Source of the DNA: Winslowiella toletana
GTDB taxonomy: Bacteria; Pseudomonadota; Gammaproteobacteria; Enterobacterales; Enterobacteriaceae
Direction: 5' to 3'
Assembly (NCBI RefSeq): GCF_032164335.1
Contig: NZ_CP134152.1
Span: 3,534,001 to 3,598,000 of the forward strand
Length of the DNA: 64,000 bases
The position numbers and the translations under genes were made by a program. The notes below the pieces were generated by a model, which was given only the letters and a program-made list of their open reading frames with translations, ran no database searches and was not told the origin of the DNA. Of the stretch, positions 35,046-46,041 are shown one piece after another (the stretch's first letter is position 1; each line of letters opens with the position of its first letter).

Positions 35046-36512
35046 TTAAGAACCCATACGGTAGTTAGGCGACTCTTTGGTGATGGTCACATCATGCACG
35101 TGGCTTTCGGAGATACCGGCTCCGCTGATGCGAACAAACTCCGCTTTGGTGCGCAGGTCGTCGATAGTACCACAGCCGGTCAGGCCCATACAGGAACGCA
35201 AACCACCCATCTGCTGGTGAACGATCTCTTTCAGACGACCTTTGTATGCCACGCGGCCTTCGATCCCTTCCGGCACCAGTTTGTCAGCAGCATTGTCAGT
35301 CTGGAAGTAACGGTCTGAAGAACCTTTGGACATCGCGCCCAGTGAGCCCATTCCACGATAGGATTTAAATGAACGACCCTGATACAACTCGATCTCACCT
35401 GGAGATTCTTCGGTACCTGCCAGCATCGAGCCGACCATCACGCAGGATGCACCTGCCGCGATAGCTTTCGCGATATCACCAGAGAAACGAATGCCGCCGT
35501 CAGCGATAACCGGAATGCCGGTCCCTTCCAGTGCAGCAACCGCGTCGGAAACCGCAGTAATCTGCGGTACACCGACACCGGTAACGATGCGAGTAGTACA
35601 GATTGAGCCAGGGCCGATACCGACTTTAACCGCGCTTACACCGGCTTCAACCAGCGCCAGTGCACCGGCACCGGTCGCAACGTTGCCACCCAGAATCTGC
35701 AGATCGGGGTACTTGGCACGCGTTTCACGAATACGTTGCAGCACGCCTTCAGAATGACCGTGAGAAGAGTCAATCAGCAGCACGTCCACACCCGCAGCGA
35801 CCAGCGCATCAACGCGCTCTTCGTTACCGGCACCGGCACCGACCGCAGCACCGACGCGCAGGCGACCGTGCTCATCTTTACAGGCGTGAGGTTTACGTTC
35901 AGCTTTCTGGAAGTCTTTAACGGTGATCATGCCCAGCAGATGGAAGCTGTCATCAACGACCAGCGCTTTTTCAACGCGTTTTTCGTGCATTTTCTGCAGC
36001 ACAACTTCGCGTGCTTCACCTTCTTTCACCGTAACCAGACGCTCTTTCGGCGTCATCACAGCAGAAACCGGCAGGCTTAAATCGGTAACAAAGCGCACGT
36101 CACGGCCGGTAATAATACCCACCAGTTCGTTTTCGCCATTAACTACCGGATAGCCAGCGAAGCCATTGCGTTCGGTCAGAGCCTGAACGTCGCTCAGAGG
36201 CGTGGTCGGCAGAACGGTTTGTGGGTCAGTAACCACGCCGCTCTCATGCTTCTTCACCTTGCGAACTTCTTCCGCCTGGCGTTCGATAGACATGTTTTTG
36301 TGGATAAAGCCTAAGCCGCCTTCCTGAGCCAGGGCGATTGCCAGACCCGCTTCGGTGACAGTGTCCATTGCAGCGGACAGCATTGGGATATTCAGACGGA
36401 TGGATTTTGTCAGCTGGGTACTGAGATCTGCCGTGTTTGGCAGGACAGTAGAGTGTGCTGGAACGAGTAAAACGTCGTCAAATGTGAGTGCTTCTTTAGC
36501 GATTCTTAGCAT
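35046..36512 (-). CDS. guaB: GuaB, IMP dehydrogenase
   Basis: 488 residues, the E. coli length. It oxidises IMP to XMP with NAD+, the committed step to guanine nucleotides. A TIM barrel ([15 protein letters not shown] at the start) is interrupted by two CBS domains (about 95-205). The catalytic Cys is in GPGSICTTR (about 305), and the mobile-flap region with GSSDRYFQ is intact. It is first in guaBA; the promoter and a PurR-like site lie at 36564-36588. Confidence 0.98.
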   Translation of the reverse strand: MLRIAKEALTFDDVLLVPAHSTVLPNTADLSTQLTKSIRLNIPMLSAAMDTVTEAGLAIALAQEGGLGFIHKNMSIERQAEEVRKVKKHESGVVTDPQTVLPTTPLSDVQALTERNGFAGYPVVNGENELVGIITGRDVRFVTDLSLPVSAVMTPKERLVTVKEGEAREVVLQKMHEKRVEKALVVDDSFHLLGMITVKDFQKAERKPHACKDEHGRLRVGAAVGAGAGNEERVDALVAAGVDVLLIDSSHGHSEGVLQRIRETRAKYPDLQILGGNVATGAGALALVEAGVSAVKVGIGPGSICTTRIVTGVGVPQITAVSDAVAALEGTGIPVIADGGIRFSGDIAKAIAAGASCVMVGSMLAGTEESPGEIELYQGRSFKSYRGMGSLGAMSKGSSDRYFQTDNAADKLVPEGIEGRVAYKGRLKEIVHQQMGGLRSCMGLTGCGTIDDLRTKAEFVRISGAGISESHVHDVTITKESPNYRMGS

Positions 36513-36563
36513 GGCAATATCTCAACCTGGGGTGAATGAGAACAGATAAAATATTGCCGCGGC

Positions 36564-36588
36564 ATTATACAGGGCGTAATCGATTGCC
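36564..36588 (-). promoter_or_regulatory. guaB promoter -10 box and PurR-like operator
   Basis: A perfect TATAAT occurs on the minus strand at 36569-36564. Just upstream GGCAATCGATTACGCC (36588-36573) is a partly palindromic sequence with a central CG, similar to the region bound by PurR in E. coli guaB. Confidence 0.7.
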
Positions 36589-36681
36589 TCCAGCATTATT
36601 TAAGAAAAACTCTTGATCCTCTGTATCAGCCATGTAGTATCGACTGATTAACCCTCTGATTTGAAATTTGATCTTCGTCAC

Positions 36682-38043
36682 ATGTCGCTACCGCCATCTG
36701 CAAATATTTTTACCGTCAGCCGTCTTAATACGACAGTGCGCAAGCTGCTGGAAATGGAGATGGGTCAAATCTGGCTGAGCGCGGAAATCTCAAATTTTTC
36801 CCAGCCCTCTTCCGGTCACTGGTACTTCACGCTGAAAGACGATGGTGCTCAGGTTCGCTGCGCGATGTTTCGCAACAGTAACCGACGCGTCACCTTTCGA
36901 CCACAAAACGGTCAGCAGGTACTGGTTCGCGCCAGTATTACGCTGTATGAACCGCGTGGTGATTATCAGCTGATTGCCGAGAGTATGCAGCCTGCCGGTG
37001 ACGGCTTGTTGCAACAGCAATTTGAGCAGCTTAAGCAGCGCCTGGCGGCTGAAGGACTTTTCGATCAGCAGTTCAAGCAGCCGCTACCTGACCCGGCACG
37101 CCAGGTCGGAGTGATCACTTCCGCGACCGGAGCGGCATTACACGATGTGTTGCGCGTGTTACATCGTCGCGATCCTTCACTGCCGGTAGTGATTTATCCT
37201 ACGCCGGTACAGGGTGCTGAAGCGCCTGCCAGCCTGGTGCGGGCAATTGAGCTTGCCAACCAGCGTAACGAATGTGATGTGCTGATTGTTGGGCGTGGCG
37301 GTGGCTCGCTGGAAGATCTGTGGAGCTTTAACGACGAACGCGTGGCGCGCGCGATTTTCGCCAGCCGTATTCCGGTTGTCAGCGCCGTCGGCCATGAGAC
37401 CGATGTCACTATCGCTGATTTTGTTGCCGACCTGCGGGCACCGACACCGTCTGCCGCCGCTGAACTGGTCAGCCGCAATCAGATTGAACTGTTACGTCAG
37501 CTGCAATCGCAACAGCAGCGGATGGAAATGGCGATGGATTATTATCTGGCGCAAAAACAGCGCGCTTTTACCCGTTTACATCATCGTTTACAGCAGCAGC
37601 ACCCGCAACTGCGGCTGGCACGCCAGCAGACGGCCCTGTTCAGGCTACAGCGCCGTCTGGACGATGCGGTACAGTTACGCCTACGTCAGTCACAGCGCCA
37701 GCAGGAACGCGTTGAGCAGCGTCTGGCGGCCCAGCAACCCCAAGGGCGCATCCATCGCGCGCAACAGCAGCTTCAGCAGTGGCAATATCGTCTGCAACAG
37801 GCCATGCAACGTGAGTTAAACCGCGATAAACAGCGCTTTTCAACCCTTGCTGCACAGCTGGAAGGCGTCAGCCCACTGGCGACGCTGGCGCGCGGTTTCA
37901 GCGTTACCACTGCCGTCGACGGTAAAGTGGTACGGAAAACCAAACAGATTCAGGCTGGCGATACGCTTAAAACCCGTCTGGACGATGGCTGGGTAGAGAG
38001 CCAGGTGACCAGCGTCAGCGCGATCAAGAAAAAACCACGTTAA
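36682..38043 (+). CDS. xseA: XseA, exodeoxyribonuclease VII large subunit
   Basis: 453 residues from the ATG at 36682; a TTG-started extension from 36661 has no counterpart in E. coli XseA (456). An N-terminal OB fold ([16 protein letters not shown]...[12 protein letters not shown]) is followed by the catalytic domain with [13 protein letters not shown] and the [16 protein letters not shown] signature. A long coiled-coil region (about 260-395) rich in Gln/Arg binds XseB. It degrades single-stranded DNA from both ends. It is divergent from guaB, as in E. coli. xseB is not in the window. Confidence 0.97.
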   Translation: MSLPPSANIFTVSRLNTTVRKLLEMEMGQIWLSAEISNFSQPSSGHWYFTLKDDGAQVRCAMFRNSNRRVTFRPQNGQQVLVRASITLYEPRGDYQLIAESMQPAGDGLLQQQFEQLKQRLAAEGLFDQQFKQPLPDPARQVGVITSATGAALHDVLRVLHRRDPSLPVVIYPTPVQGAEAPASLVRAIELANQRNECDVLIVGRGGGSLEDLWSFNDERVARAIFASRIPVVSAVGHETDVTIADFVADLRAPTPSAAAELVSRNQIELLRQLQSQQQRMEMAMDYYLAQKQRAFTRLHHRLQQQHPQLRLARQQTALFRLQRRLDDAVQLRLRQSQRQQERVEQRLAAQQPQGRIHRAQQQLQQWQYRLQQAMQRELNRDKQRFSTLAAQLEGVSPLATLARGFSVTTAVDGKVVRKTKQIQAGDTLKTRLDDGWVESQVTSVSAIKKKPR

Positions 38044-38060
38044 ATCCAACGATGCCGTAT

Positions 38061-38096
38061 AAAAAAACGGGAGCCTTTTCAGGCTCCCGTTTTTTA
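38061..38096. terminator. bidirectional terminator between xseA and der
   Basis: AAAAACGGGAGCC and GGCTCCCGTTTTT flank a 6-base loop. A-run and T-run on either side make it an intrinsic terminator in both directions for the convergent xseA and der. Confidence 0.92.
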
Positions 38097-39593
38097 TTAA
38101 CGTTTGTTCTTTTTCAGATGCGACATCAGGCGCTTACGTTTACGCTGCTGGTTAGGTGTCAGCAGGTTACGTTTACCGGCGAATGGATTATCACCTTCTT
38201 TAAACTGGATACGAATCGGCGTGCCCATCACGTTCAGTGAACGACGGAAATAGTTCATCAGATAACGCTTGTAGGAATCCGGCAGGTCTTTCACCTGGTT
38301 ACCGTGAATCACAACAATTGGCGGGTTATAACCACCGGCATGCGCATATTTCAGCTTCACGCGACGTCCGCGCACCAGTGGCGGCTGATGATCTTCTTCT
38401 GCCATGGTCATGATACGCGTCAGCATTGAGGTATTAACGCGGCGGGTTGAGCAGTCATACGCTTCAGTCACCGACTCAAACAGGTTGCCAACACCACTGC
38501 CGTGCAGCGCGGAGATAAAATGAATGCGGGCAAAATCGATAAAGCCCAGACGGAAGTCCAGCGTCTCTTTCACTTCATCCCTGACTTCCTGCGACAGGCC
38601 GTCCCACTTGTTGACCACGATAACCAGTGAGCGCCCACTATTGAGGATAAAACCAAGCAGCGAGAGATCCTGATCGGAAATACCTTCATGCGCATCAATA
38701 ACCAGCATGACCACGTTGGCGTCTTCAATCGCCTGCAGAGTTTTGATTACCGAGAACTTTTCAACGGTATCCGTCACTTTACCGCGCTTACGCACGCCCG
38801 CAGTGTCGATCAAAATATATTCCCGATCGTCACGTTCCATCGGAATATAGATACTGTCGCGGGTGGTGCCTGGCATATCGAAGACCACCACGCGATCCTC
38901 ACCGAGAATGCGGTTAGTCAGTGTGGACTTACCTACATTAGGACGCCCCACAATCGCCAGCTTGATCGGCAGCGTACGTGGGTCGAAATCATCTTCTTCT
39001 TCGACTTCTGCATCCGGATCTTCGCCGCGCTCTCTGGCAGCCAGGTCGGCCCAGTAAGCTTCGTTCTCTTCTTCTTCAGTCAGCTCTTTAGGATCAACCA
39101 CTTCCATCCACGGCAGTAATGCAGTTTCCAGCAGGCTGGTAACACCGCGACCATGTGAAGCGGCAATGGCATGAATTTCGCCAAGACCTAAAGAGTAGAA
39201 ATCACCGACGGCAGAATCGGCGTCCAGCCCATCGGTTTTGTTGGCGACGAGAAACGTGGGTTTCTGACGTGAACGCAGATGTTTGGCGATTGCCTGATCG
39301 GCAGGCATCAGGCCAGCACGCGCATCGACGAGGAACAGCACCACGTCAGCTTCTTCAATCGCCAGCAGCGACTGTTCAGCCATACGGGTTTCAACGCCCT
39401 CTTCGTTGCCATCGATACCGCCGGTATCAATAGCAATAAATTCGCGCCCTTCTACTTCGGCACGACCGTACTTGCGATCGCGTGTCAGCCCGGGGAAATC
39501 CGCCACCAGCGCATCTCGCGTACGCGTTAAACGGTTAAACAAGGTGGATTTGCCCACATTGGGACGCCCAACCAGCGCGACCACAGGTACCAT
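38097..39593 (-). CDS. der: Der (EngA), double-Era-like GTPase of 50S assembly
   Basis: 498 residues (E. coli 490). There are two tandem GTPase domains, with P-loops [15 protein letters not shown] (near residue 8) and [15 protein letters not shown] (about 215). An acidic linker (EVEEEDDFD) and a C-terminal KH-like domain with a basic tail ([15 protein letters not shown]) complete it. It is needed for late maturation of the large ribosomal subunit. It lies downstream of bamB, separated by a terminator-like hairpin, as in E. coli. Confidence 0.98.
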   Translation of the reverse strand: MVPVVALVGRPNVGKSTLFNRLTRTRDALVADFPGLTRDRKYGRAEVEGREFIAIDTGGIDGNEEGVETRMAEQSLLAIEEADVVLFLVDARAGLMPADQAIAKHLRSRQKPTFLVANKTDGLDADSAVGDFYSLGLGEIHAIAASHGRGVTSLLETALLPWMEVVDPKELTEEEENEAYWADLAARERGEDPDAEVEEEDDFDPRTLPIKLAIVGRPNVGKSTLTNRILGEDRVVVFDMPGTTRDSIYIPMERDDREYILIDTAGVRKRGKVTDTVEKFSVIKTLQAIEDANVVMLVIDAHEGISDQDLSLLGFILNSGRSLVIVVNKWDGLSQEVRDEVKETLDFRLGFIDFARIHFISALHGSGVGNLFESVTEAYDCSTRRVNTSMLTRIMTMAEEDHQPPLVRGRRVKLKYAHAGGYNPPIVVIHGNQVKDLPDSYKRYLMNYFRRSLNVMGTPIRIQFKEGDNPFAGKRNLLTPNQQRKRKRLMSHLKKNKR

Positions 39594-39697
39594 ATTGAAG
39601 CCTCATTACTAATATTAAATGCCTGACTCGATAGATTGTTGTAAACGGCATACACCGCTCTGGTCAGGCTGAAGACGCTAAGGATAACACGCCTGCT

Positions 39698-39731
39698 AAA
39701 AAACGAAACGGCCCCTGATAATCAGGAGCCG
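39698..39731 (-). terminator. terminator-like hairpin between bamB and der
   Basis: CGGCTCCTGAT and ATCAGGGGCCG pair on the minus strand with one mismatch and are followed by TTTCGTTTTTTA. It would attenuate read-through from bamB into der. Confidence 0.7.
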
Positions 39732-39758
39732 CTAAACTAATAGTTTTCAGGTCAGAAA

Positions 39759-40940
39759 TTAACGCGTAAAGGCGTAAACTTCACCATTATTGGCCTGAAT
39801 CAACAGCTTATCACTGGCTACCACCGGCTCGCTTTGCAAGCCGGAACTGTCGACTTTTTGCTGCGCAACAAAGCGACCGTCATCGGTATTAATCCAGTGC
39901 AGATAACCTTCACTGTCACCGACAACGATATAACCGTTGTACAGTACCGGTGAAGTCAGGTTGCGATGCAGCAGATCGCTTTGACGCCAGATGGAAACAC
40001 CACCCTCAACACTCAACGCCATCACGCGATCATCCTGATCAACCAGATAAATTCGGCCAGCATCAACGATCAGATCGCTGACGGAACCAATTTCACGCTT
40101 CCACAGGATCTGGCCAGAGCGCAGGTCCAGCGCCGTCAGGTTGCCGTTATACGCCAGCGCATACACCACACCGTTAACCACAACCGGAGTGGTATCAACA
40201 TCACTCAGGCGATCAATCTCGGTAGCACCACTTGGCTGAGAGATGCGCTGCTGCCAAATCAGTTGTCCCTGATTCATCATCACCGCACTGACACGACCGT
40301 TATCACCGCCGACAATTGCCGCACCAAACGCGGTGGCTGGAGCAGATTCACCACGCAGCGACAGTGCCGGCATATCCAGGTTAACCGACCATTTTACCGC
40401 GCCGCTCGCCTGATCAAGCCCCTGCAACATACCGTTGCTGGTATGGATCAGCACTAAACCATCGCTGACTACCGGGCGTGACATCGCTTCGCCTGCCACA
40501 TTAGTCTGCCAGGCAATCGAGCCATCAGCGCTGTTAAGAGCGTAAACCTGTGCACGCTCACTGCCGATATAAATATGCTCACCACCCGCCGTCACGCCAC
40601 CTGACAGTAACGCAGAACGATTGCGTGAGAAGAAACCGGTTTTCTCTGACAGATCCACTTTCCACTTCTGCTTACCGTTAGCAGCATCAAGCGCTTTAAC
40701 GATACCGTGGCGGTCAGCAGCAAATACCGTGCTGTCCTGCCATGCAGGGTGCAGATTGGAATAGAAATCACCGATACCATCACCCACCGAAGTGCTCCAC
40801 ACTTTTTCCGGTGTGAACTGGTTTTCGACTTTCGGCAACGGGGCCATTTTCACTACATCTTCTTCGCCGCTGAACAGCGAACAACCGCTGAGTAACGTGA
40901 CTGAAATCAGCCCGGGCAGCAGGTATTTACGTAATTCCAT
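39759..40940 (-). CDS. bamB: BamB, lipoprotein of the outer-membrane beta-barrel assembly machine
   Basis: 393 residues (E. coli 392). The lipobox is LLSGC with Cys20. The mature part is an eight-bladed PQQ-type beta propeller with repeated AxxGxxxW units (AANGKQKWKVDL, SADGSIAWQT, QASGAVKWSV, SGQILWKREI). It sits on the periplasmic face of the outer membrane and binds BamA. The operon hisS-yfgM-bamB-(der) is as in E. coli. yfgM ends 19 bases upstream. Confidence 0.97.
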   Translation of the reverse strand: MELRKYLLPGLISVTLLSGCSLFSGEEDVVKMAPLPKVENQFTPEKVWSTSVGDGIGDFYSNLHPAWQDSTVFAADRHGIVKALDAANGKQKWKVDLSEKTGFFSRNRSALLSGGVTAGGEHIYIGSERAQVYALNSADGSIAWQTNVAGEAMSRPVVSDGLVLIHTSNGMLQGLDQASGAVKWSVNLDMPALSLRGESAPATAFGAAIVGGDNGRVSAVMMNQGQLIWQQRISQPSGATEIDRLSDVDTTPVVVNGVVYALAYNGNLTALDLRSGQILWKREIGSVSDLIVDAGRIYLVDQDDRVMALSVEGGVSIWRQSDLLHRNLTSPVLYNGYIVVGDSEGYLHWINTDDGRFVAQQKVDSSGLQSEPVVASDKLLIQANNGEVYAFTR

Positions 40941-40959
40941 GCGCTCTCTCTTGAATGGC

Positions 40960-41577
40960 TTAACCTAGATTATTCATCTTCATCTGCATCATTTCTTTCA
41001 GCGCTGGAGAAGCATCAGATTCGATACCTTTGCTCCATGCATCACGCGCACCCTGGGTATCGCCTTTGCTTAACAGCGCTTCGCCACGGATATCAGCGAT
41101 AATCGCCGCCCAGCCATCACCTTTAACGGTGTCGAGGGTTTTGAGCGCGTCATCGGCTTTCTTCTGCTGTAGCTGAATGCGCGCCAGACGCAGATTCAGT
41201 ACCGCCTGCAGATTAGCATCATCCGTACTTTTCAGGCCGTTCTGCAATTGCGTAGCCGCTTCATCCAGTTGATTTTTATCAACAAACTGTTTGGCGAGGT
41301 CCAGCGAAGCCAGCGCACCGTAAGTATTGTTGTTTTCACTGGCGAACTTGCTCGCCGCTTCCAGCGTTTGTGGCTTGCTGGCATCCAGCGCAGAGGTTAC
41401 CTGCTGATAAGCTGCAGATGTTACTCTGGCATTACCGTCCTGGCTGTTACTCCAGAAACGCCAGCCCACCAGTGCGCCCACGCCTAATACCACGCCAACC
41501 ACCAGCGCTTTGCCATTGTTGGCAAAGAAGCGACGGAGTGCATCAACTTGTTCGTTCTCGCTGCTATAAACTTCCAC
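40960..41577 (-). CDS. yfgM: YfgM, membrane-anchored TPR ancillary subunit of the Sec translocon
   Basis: 205 residues starting at GTG (41577) behind AAGGAGAAGG. A short cytosolic N terminus (MEVYSSENEQVDALRRFF) is followed by one membrane helix (about 23-42) and a periplasmic TPR domain. In E. coli YfgM associates with PpiD at SecYEG and affects the Rcs response. It lies between hisS and bamB, 33 bases after the hisS stop. Confidence 0.95.
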   Translation of the reverse strand: MEVYSSENEQVDALRRFFANNGKALVVGVVLGVGALVGWRFWSNSQDGNARVTSAAYQQVTSALDASKPQTLEAASKFASENNNTYGALASLDLAKQFVDKNQLDEAATQLQNGLKSTDDANLQAVLNLRLARIQLQQKKADDALKTLDTVKGDGWAAIIADIRGEALLSKGDTQGARDAWSKGIESDASPALKEMMQMKMNNLG

Positions 41578-41610
41578 GCAATCCTTCTCCTTACTTGTTT
41601 CCTGCTGCGC

Positions 41611-42885
41611 TTATTTTAAAAGCGCCGACAACGCGGCTGCCGCTTCACTTTGTGCCAGCACTTGCTGTTCACCTGTGCGCAAATCTTTGATTACGACCTG
41701 GCCGGCTTTAACTTCATCTTCACCCACCACCAGCGCAACGCGAGCACCCCACTTATCTGCACGGGCAAATTGCTTCTTAAAGTTACCGCCGCCGTAGTTG
41801 GTCATCAGTTTCAGTTCTGGCAATGCATCGCGCAGTTTCTCTGCCAGCAGCATGGCTGCGGACTGCACACCCTGACCGGAAGCGATAACATAGACATCAA
41901 CAACGCGCGTCGGTTCAAATTCTGGATTAACTGCCTGAACCAACAATACTAAACGCTCAAGGCCCATGGCAAAACCCACCGCCGGGGTGGCACGACCGCC
42001 GAGCTGTTCAACCAGACCATCATAACGGCCACCGGCACAGACTGTGCCCTGCGCGCCAAGACTGGTGGTTACCCATTCAAACACCGTACGGTTGTAGTAA
42101 TCGAGGCCACGCACCAGACGCTGATTCACAGTGTAAGCGATACCGGCATCGTCCAGAATGGCGCAAAGACCGGCAAAATGCTCACGCGACTCTTCATCCA
42201 GATAGTCACCCAGCGTCGGCGCATCATTCAGCAGTTTTTGCACGTCAGGATTTTTGCTGTCCAGCACGCGTAATGGATTGCTGTACATACGGCGCTGACA
42301 ATCTTCGTCCAGCACCTCTTTATGCTGCTCAAGGAAAGCCACCAGCGCATCGCGATAGTTCGCACGCGCTTCCAGCGAGCCGATAGAGTTCAGTTCCAGC
42401 GCAACATGATCGGCGATCCCCAGAGCTTTCCACCAGCGAGCGGTCAGCAGAATCAATTCTGCATCAATATCCGGCCCTTGCAGGCCAAAGACTTCAGCTC
42501 CCAACTGATGAAACTGGCGATAGCGCCCTTTCTGTGGACGCTCGTAGCGGAACATCGGCCCGATGTACCACATACGCTGTTCCTGATTGTACAGCAGACC
42601 ATGTTCGATACCAGCACGCACGCAGCCCGCCGTACCTTCCGGACGCAGCGTCAGGCTTTCACCATTGCGGTCTTCAAAGGTATACATCTCTTTTTCAACC
42701 ACGTCGGTAACTTCACCAATGGCGCGTTTGAATAATGGGGTCTGCTCTACAATCGGCAAACGAATTTCGCTGTAACCATAACCGGCCAGCACCTGCTTCA
42801 GGATGCCTTCAATACGCTGCCAGACTACTGTGTCAGCAGGCAGGTAATCGTTCATGCCACGAATAGCTTGAATATTCTTCGCCAC
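41611..42885 (-). CDS. hisS: HisS, histidyl-tRNA synthetase
   Basis: 424 residues from GTG at 42885, giving (M)[18 protein letters not shown] and the E. coli length. An in-frame ATG at 42951 lies in the leader and is not favoured. It is a class II synthetase with motif 2 in [19 protein letters not shown], the histidine-specific [15 protein letters not shown] and motif 3 [11 protein letters not shown]. The C-terminal anticodon-binding domain begins near residue 330. The leader has an unusual amount of secondary structure (42905-43030). Confidence 0.97.
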   Translation of the reverse strand: MAKNIQAIRGMNDYLPADTVVWQRIEGILKQVLAGYGYSEIRLPIVEQTPLFKRAIGEVTDVVEKEMYTFEDRNGESLTLRPEGTAGCVRAGIEHGLLYNQEQRMWYIGPMFRYERPQKGRYRQFHQLGAEVFGLQGPDIDAELILLTARWWKALGIADHVALELNSIGSLEARANYRDALVAFLEQHKEVLDEDCQRRMYSNPLRVLDSKNPDVQKLLNDAPTLGDYLDEESREHFAGLCAILDDAGIAYTVNQRLVRGLDYYNRTVFEWVTTSLGAQGTVCAGGRYDGLVEQLGGRATPAVGFAMGLERLVLLVQAVNPEFEPTRVVDVYVIASGQGVQSAAMLLAEKLRDALPELKLMTNYGGGNFKKQFARADKWGARVALVVGEDEVKAGQVVIKDLRTGEQQVLAQSEAAAALSALLK

Positions 42886-42904
42886 AAATAATCTCTCTAA
42901 ATGG

Positions 42905-42968
42905 GATACTGAATCGACCGCGGCCGCCTGCGCGCTGAGCGTATTTTCCACGCATCATATTCAGTATC
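42905..42968 (-). promoter_or_regulatory. inverted repeat in the hisS leader
   Basis: GATACTGAAT (42905-42914) and ATTCAGTATC (42959-42968) are perfect 10-base arms around a GC-rich 44-base interior that includes CCGCGGCCGCC. The structure ends about 20 bases before the hisS GTG. It could fold in the mRNA leader or be a DNA-binding dyad at the promoter. Confidence 0.5.
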
Positions 42969-42976
42969 TTAAATAC

Positions 42977-43030
42977 AAAAAAGAACCTGACCCGGCATCT
43001 TACCCCATGAGGATGGCACCGAACAGGTTC
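42977..43030 (-). terminator. long terminator-like hairpin between ispG and hisS
   Basis: On the minus strand GAACCTG (43030-43024) pairs with CAGGTTC (42989-42983), and an inner GCCATC/GATGCC stem lies between, followed by TTTTTTG. This is a Rho-independent terminator for the rodZ-ispG side or an attenuator ahead of hisS. Confidence 0.7.
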
Positions 43031-43077
43031 AATTGGGTATCCCCTTCATCTTTAAATGACAGGGCGACAAATGATGG

Positions 43078-44199
43078 CTATTTCTCAACCTGCTGAATGT
43101 CGATACGACGGCTTTCATCGAGCATCGCGGCTTTGGCACGGATACGCGCTTCCAGCTGATCGATCATGTCGTCGTTATCAAGACGCTCGCGCAGGCGCAC
43201 GCCATCTTCGTAGAAACCGCTTTTTTTATTGCTGCCGGTCACACCCAGCGTTGAAACCAGCGCTTCGCCCGGGCCATTGACCACACAGCCGATTATCGAA
43301 ATATCCATCGGCGTGATGATATCTTCCAGCCGCTGCTCAAGGGCATTGACCGTGCCAATCACATCAAACTCCTGACGTGAACAGGTCGGACAGGCAATAA
43401 AGTTAATTCCGCGTGAGCGAATGCGCAGCGATTTCAGGATATCAAAGCCAACTTTCACCTCTTCCACCGGATCGGCGGCCAGTGAAATTCGCAGCGTATC
43501 GCCAATACCTTCCGCCAGCAGCAGGCCAAGGCCAATGGCTGATTTCACCGAGCCTGCACGTGCGCCACCGGCCTCAGTGATACCGAGATGCAGTGGTTGA
43601 TCGATCTGTTTCGCCAGTAAGCGGTAAGATTCAACGGCAAGGAAAACGTCGGAGGCTTTGACGCTGACTTTAAATTGATCAAAGTTCAGGCGATCAAGAT
43701 GATCAACATGGCGCATTGCTGACTCCAGCAGTGCCTGTGGCGTTGGCTCGCCATATTTTTCCTGCAGATCTTTTTCCAGCGAACCGGCATTAACACCGAT
43801 GCGAATTGGAATATTGTAATCACGAGCGCAGTCAACTACCTGACGGATACGCTCGTTATTACCGATATTACCCGGATTAATGCGCAGACAGTCGACGCCA
43901 TACTCCGCAACTTTCAGCGCGATGCGATAGTCGAAGTGAATATCCGCCACCAGCGGAACGTTGACCTGCTGTTTGATCAGCTTAAAGGCTTCTGCCGCGT
44001 CCATGGTCGGAACGGAAACACGGACAATATCGACGCCTACACGTTCAAGCGCTTTAATCTGGTTGACCGTCGCGGCGACATCCGTCGTACGCGTGTTGGT
44101 CATGGACTGAACGGCTATTGGTGCGCCATCGCCCACCGGCACCTTGCCGACGTAAATACGTGTTGATTTGCGACGGATAATGGGTGCTTCGTTATGCAT
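43078..44199 (-). CDS. ispG: IspG (GcpE), 4Fe-4S HMBPP synthase of the MEP pathway
   Basis: 373 residues from the ATG at 44199 after GGAGA; E. coli IspG (372) starts with the same MHN. It converts methylerythritol cyclodiphosphate to HMBPP using a [4Fe-4S] cluster. Cluster ligands are in CPTCSRQEF and in CVVNGPGEA. The TIM barrel carries [12 protein letters not shown] and the NIGN-containing region [10 protein letters not shown]. It needs Fe-S assembly, of interest because iscUA/hscBA/fdx are absent from this window's isc locus. It lies 40 bases after rodZ, as in E. coli. Confidence 0.97.
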   Translation of the reverse strand: MHNEAPIIRRKSTRIYVGKVPVGDGAPIAVQSMTNTRTTDVAATVNQIKALERVGVDIVRVSVPTMDAAEAFKLIKQQVNVPLVADIHFDYRIALKVAEYGVDCLRINPGNIGNNERIRQVVDCARDYNIPIRIGVNAGSLEKDLQEKYGEPTPQALLESAMRHVDHLDRLNFDQFKVSVKASDVFLAVESYRLLAKQIDQPLHLGITEAGGARAGSVKSAIGLGLLLAEGIGDTLRISLAADPVEEVKVGFDILKSLRIRSRGINFIACPTCSRQEFDVIGTVNALEQRLEDIITPMDISIIGCVVNGPGEALVSTLGVTGSNKKSGFYEDGVRLRERLDNDDMIDQLEARIRAKAAMLDESRRIDIQQVEK

Positions 44200-44238
44200 A
44201 TTCTTTCTCCACAATTACTCGCGACCAGAGAAGATGCG

Positions 44239-45222
44239 TTATTGCGCACCTAAGGTCAGACGAGCAACCTGGTTGCTACGGATAAAACGACTCAGATCAA
44301 CAGGTTGCCCCTGGTACTGAATCTGTACTGCGCTCGGAGCACCAATTTTCAAACGATAAGGTGCAGTACCGGCAAGGCTCAGTTTACCACCGCTGCGCTG
44401 CATGCCGCTGAACAGTTTTTTGCCAGCAGCATCAGTCACTTCCAGCCAGCAGTCGGCGTTAAAATTCATCACAATAGCATTTGGATCAACCGCAGGTGCG
44501 CTAACGTCTGCATTGCCGGTTGGCAACAGGCCGTTAGCCGGTTGGCTGTTCGCCACCGGCGCTGCAGCGTTGTCAATCGGTGCCTGACTCGGTGACACCA
44601 CCGCATTGGCGGTGTCAGCTGAGGTATTGGCAGGTACGCTGGCATTGTCAGATGCGGCTGCGCTGCTGTTATCAGCAGCAACAGGCTGGGCTGCCGTATC
44701 AGTCACACTGTCATTAGCATTGCTGCTGTCAGTCAGCGGAATAGACTGGCTGTTATCGCCTTCTGCACCAGAGTTCTGATCGGCCATTGATACCAGGTCA
44801 TCCTGCGCCGCTTTGTGATTTTGCCACCACCATGCGCCAGTCAGACCGACCACCACAAACAACACCAGCCAGGTAAAGATCATCAGCCAGCCATCACGTT
44901 TTTTACGACGCTTGCCGAGTGAGAAACTTTGCATCGGCTCAACTTTTGCCGCACGAACCGGCGCCTGCTTAGCCATCATCGGCAGCAGTTCCTCTTCTGG
45001 TACATGAACCAGACGAGCATAAGAGCGGATATAACCACGCAAGAAGGTCGATGCGAGATCGGCTGGGGACTTATCTTCCTCAATATCACGAACGGTAGAA
45101 AGTTTCAGGCAGAGACGCTCAGCAACATTCTGCTGGGTAAGGCCCATTTGCTCACGGGCAGTACGCAGGCGTTCGCCCGTGGAATTTACTGCAGATTTTT
45201 CTTGAGTGGCTTCAGTATTCAT
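44239..45222 (-). CDS. rodZ: RodZ, cytoskeletal cell-shape protein
   Basis: 327 residues. A cytosolic helix-turn-helix domain (about 15-85; [22 protein letters not shown]) binds MreB. A basic juxtamembrane stretch (KRRKKR) precedes one membrane helix (about 112-133). A low-complexity Ala/Ser/Asn/Asp-rich periplasmic linker (about 140-245) leads to a C-terminal beta domain ([18 protein letters not shown]4115). Its 5' end overlaps the pilW 3' end by 11 bases. Confidence 0.96.
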   Translation of the reverse strand: MNTEATQEKSAVNSTGERLRTAREQMGLTQQNVAERLCLKLSTVRDIEEDKSPADLASTFLRGYIRSYARLVHVPEEELLPMMAKQAPVRAAKVEPMQSFSLGKRRKKRDGWLMIFTWLVLFVVVGLTGAWWWQNHKAAQDDLVSMADQNSGAEGDNSQSIPLTDSSNANDSVTDTAAQPVAADNSSAAASDNASVPANTSADTANAVVSPSQAPIDNAAAPVANSQPANGLLPTGNADVSAPAVDPNAIVMNFNADCWLEVTDAAGKKLFSGMQRSGGKLSLAGTAPYRLKIGAPSAVQIQYQGQPVDLSRFIRSNQVARLTLGAQ

Positions 45223-45946
45223 TAGCTAAAAAATGCTGGTACTGTATCGATTGTGGAAAATTTCGCGCCAGTTGTATGCCGTAACGCTTAACATCAGCGT
45301 TACGCTCAACCAACGCGGCGAAACGAATCTCTAACCACAGGCTCTCTGCCGAAGCAGGCAAGCTGTGCTGATATACATCTAATAAGAGTCGCGCCTGGAC
45401 ACGTTCTCCCTTTCCAAATCGCCTTTCAGCCTCAGCCAGCAAGGGTGTCCCTTTCTGTGCATCAGCCTGGATCGCCAGCAGCAACGATGCTTTTGCCTGC
45501 TCAGGCTCTCCTGCGTTCAGATAGCAGTAACCGGCATTCTCAAAGCTGTCCGCTCTGGCTCCGGGCTGCGGCAGACGTTGTGCCTGACTAAACTGCTGTT
45601 GCGCCGCATCATACTGCCCTAATCCGCAAAGAAACGCACCGTAATTGTTAACAACAAAACTATTTAACGGTGCCAGCCGTAATGCCTGATCATAGCGCAA
45701 TTGAGCGGAAGGGTTATCTCCACTCATCTGAGAAAGACGAGCCATTGCCAGCTGAATGCGATAATCCTGCGGCGCGGCGGCTTCAGCTCGCTGCAGATTG
45801 CGTTGCGCAGCGGCAATGTCGCCGCGCGCAAGATATTCTAAACCGAGCTGAAGGCGTGTCTGCGCTGAACCTGTTGCTGCGTGGTCAGTGACACAACCAC
45901 TTACAAGAAAAGCACTCAGCAGCGCGCATAGTAGTCCGTTACGCAT
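45212..45946 (-). CDS. pilW: PilW/PilF-type TPR lipoprotein (type IV pilus biogenesis family)
   Basis: 244 residues. Signal peptide with lipobox LVSGC (Cys18), then about five TPR units (for example [21 protein letters not shown] and [23 protein letters not shown]). In bacteria with type IV pili this outer-membrane lipoprotein helps secretin assembly. Whether pili exist here cannot be told from the window. The rlmN-pilW-rodZ-ispG order is common in gammaproteobacteria, but pilW is missing in E. coli K-12. Confidence 0.9.
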   Translation of the reverse strand: MRNGLLCALLSAFLVSGCVTDHAATGSAQTRLQLGLEYLARGDIAAAQRNLQRAEAAAPQDYRIQLAMARLSQMSGDNPSAQLRYDQALRLAPLNSFVVNNYGAFLCGLGQYDAAQQQFSQAQRLPQPGARADSFENAGYCYLNAGEPEQAKASLLLAIQADAQKGTPLLAEAERRFGKGERVQARLLLDVYQHSLPASAESLWLEIRFAALVERNADVKRYGIQLARNFPQSIQYQHFLANEY

Positions 45947-46041
45947 AACCTCTCCCTGAGGTGATAAAGCTTGTTATGTTACGCCAAACATATCAAGCCC
46001 CAAATCCGATAATTGTTGTAAAAACAATTAAATCACCGGTT

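Noticed and set aside
42886-42951. 22-codon N-terminal extension of hisS
   Set aside because: It reads through one arm and the interior of the leader inverted repeat; the GTG at 42885 restores the usual 424-residue protein.
42999-43052. Short leader peptide (MKGIPN) before hisS as a histidine attenuator
   Set aside because: It has no histidine codon and no clear ribosome-binding site, so it is unlikely to sense His-tRNA.
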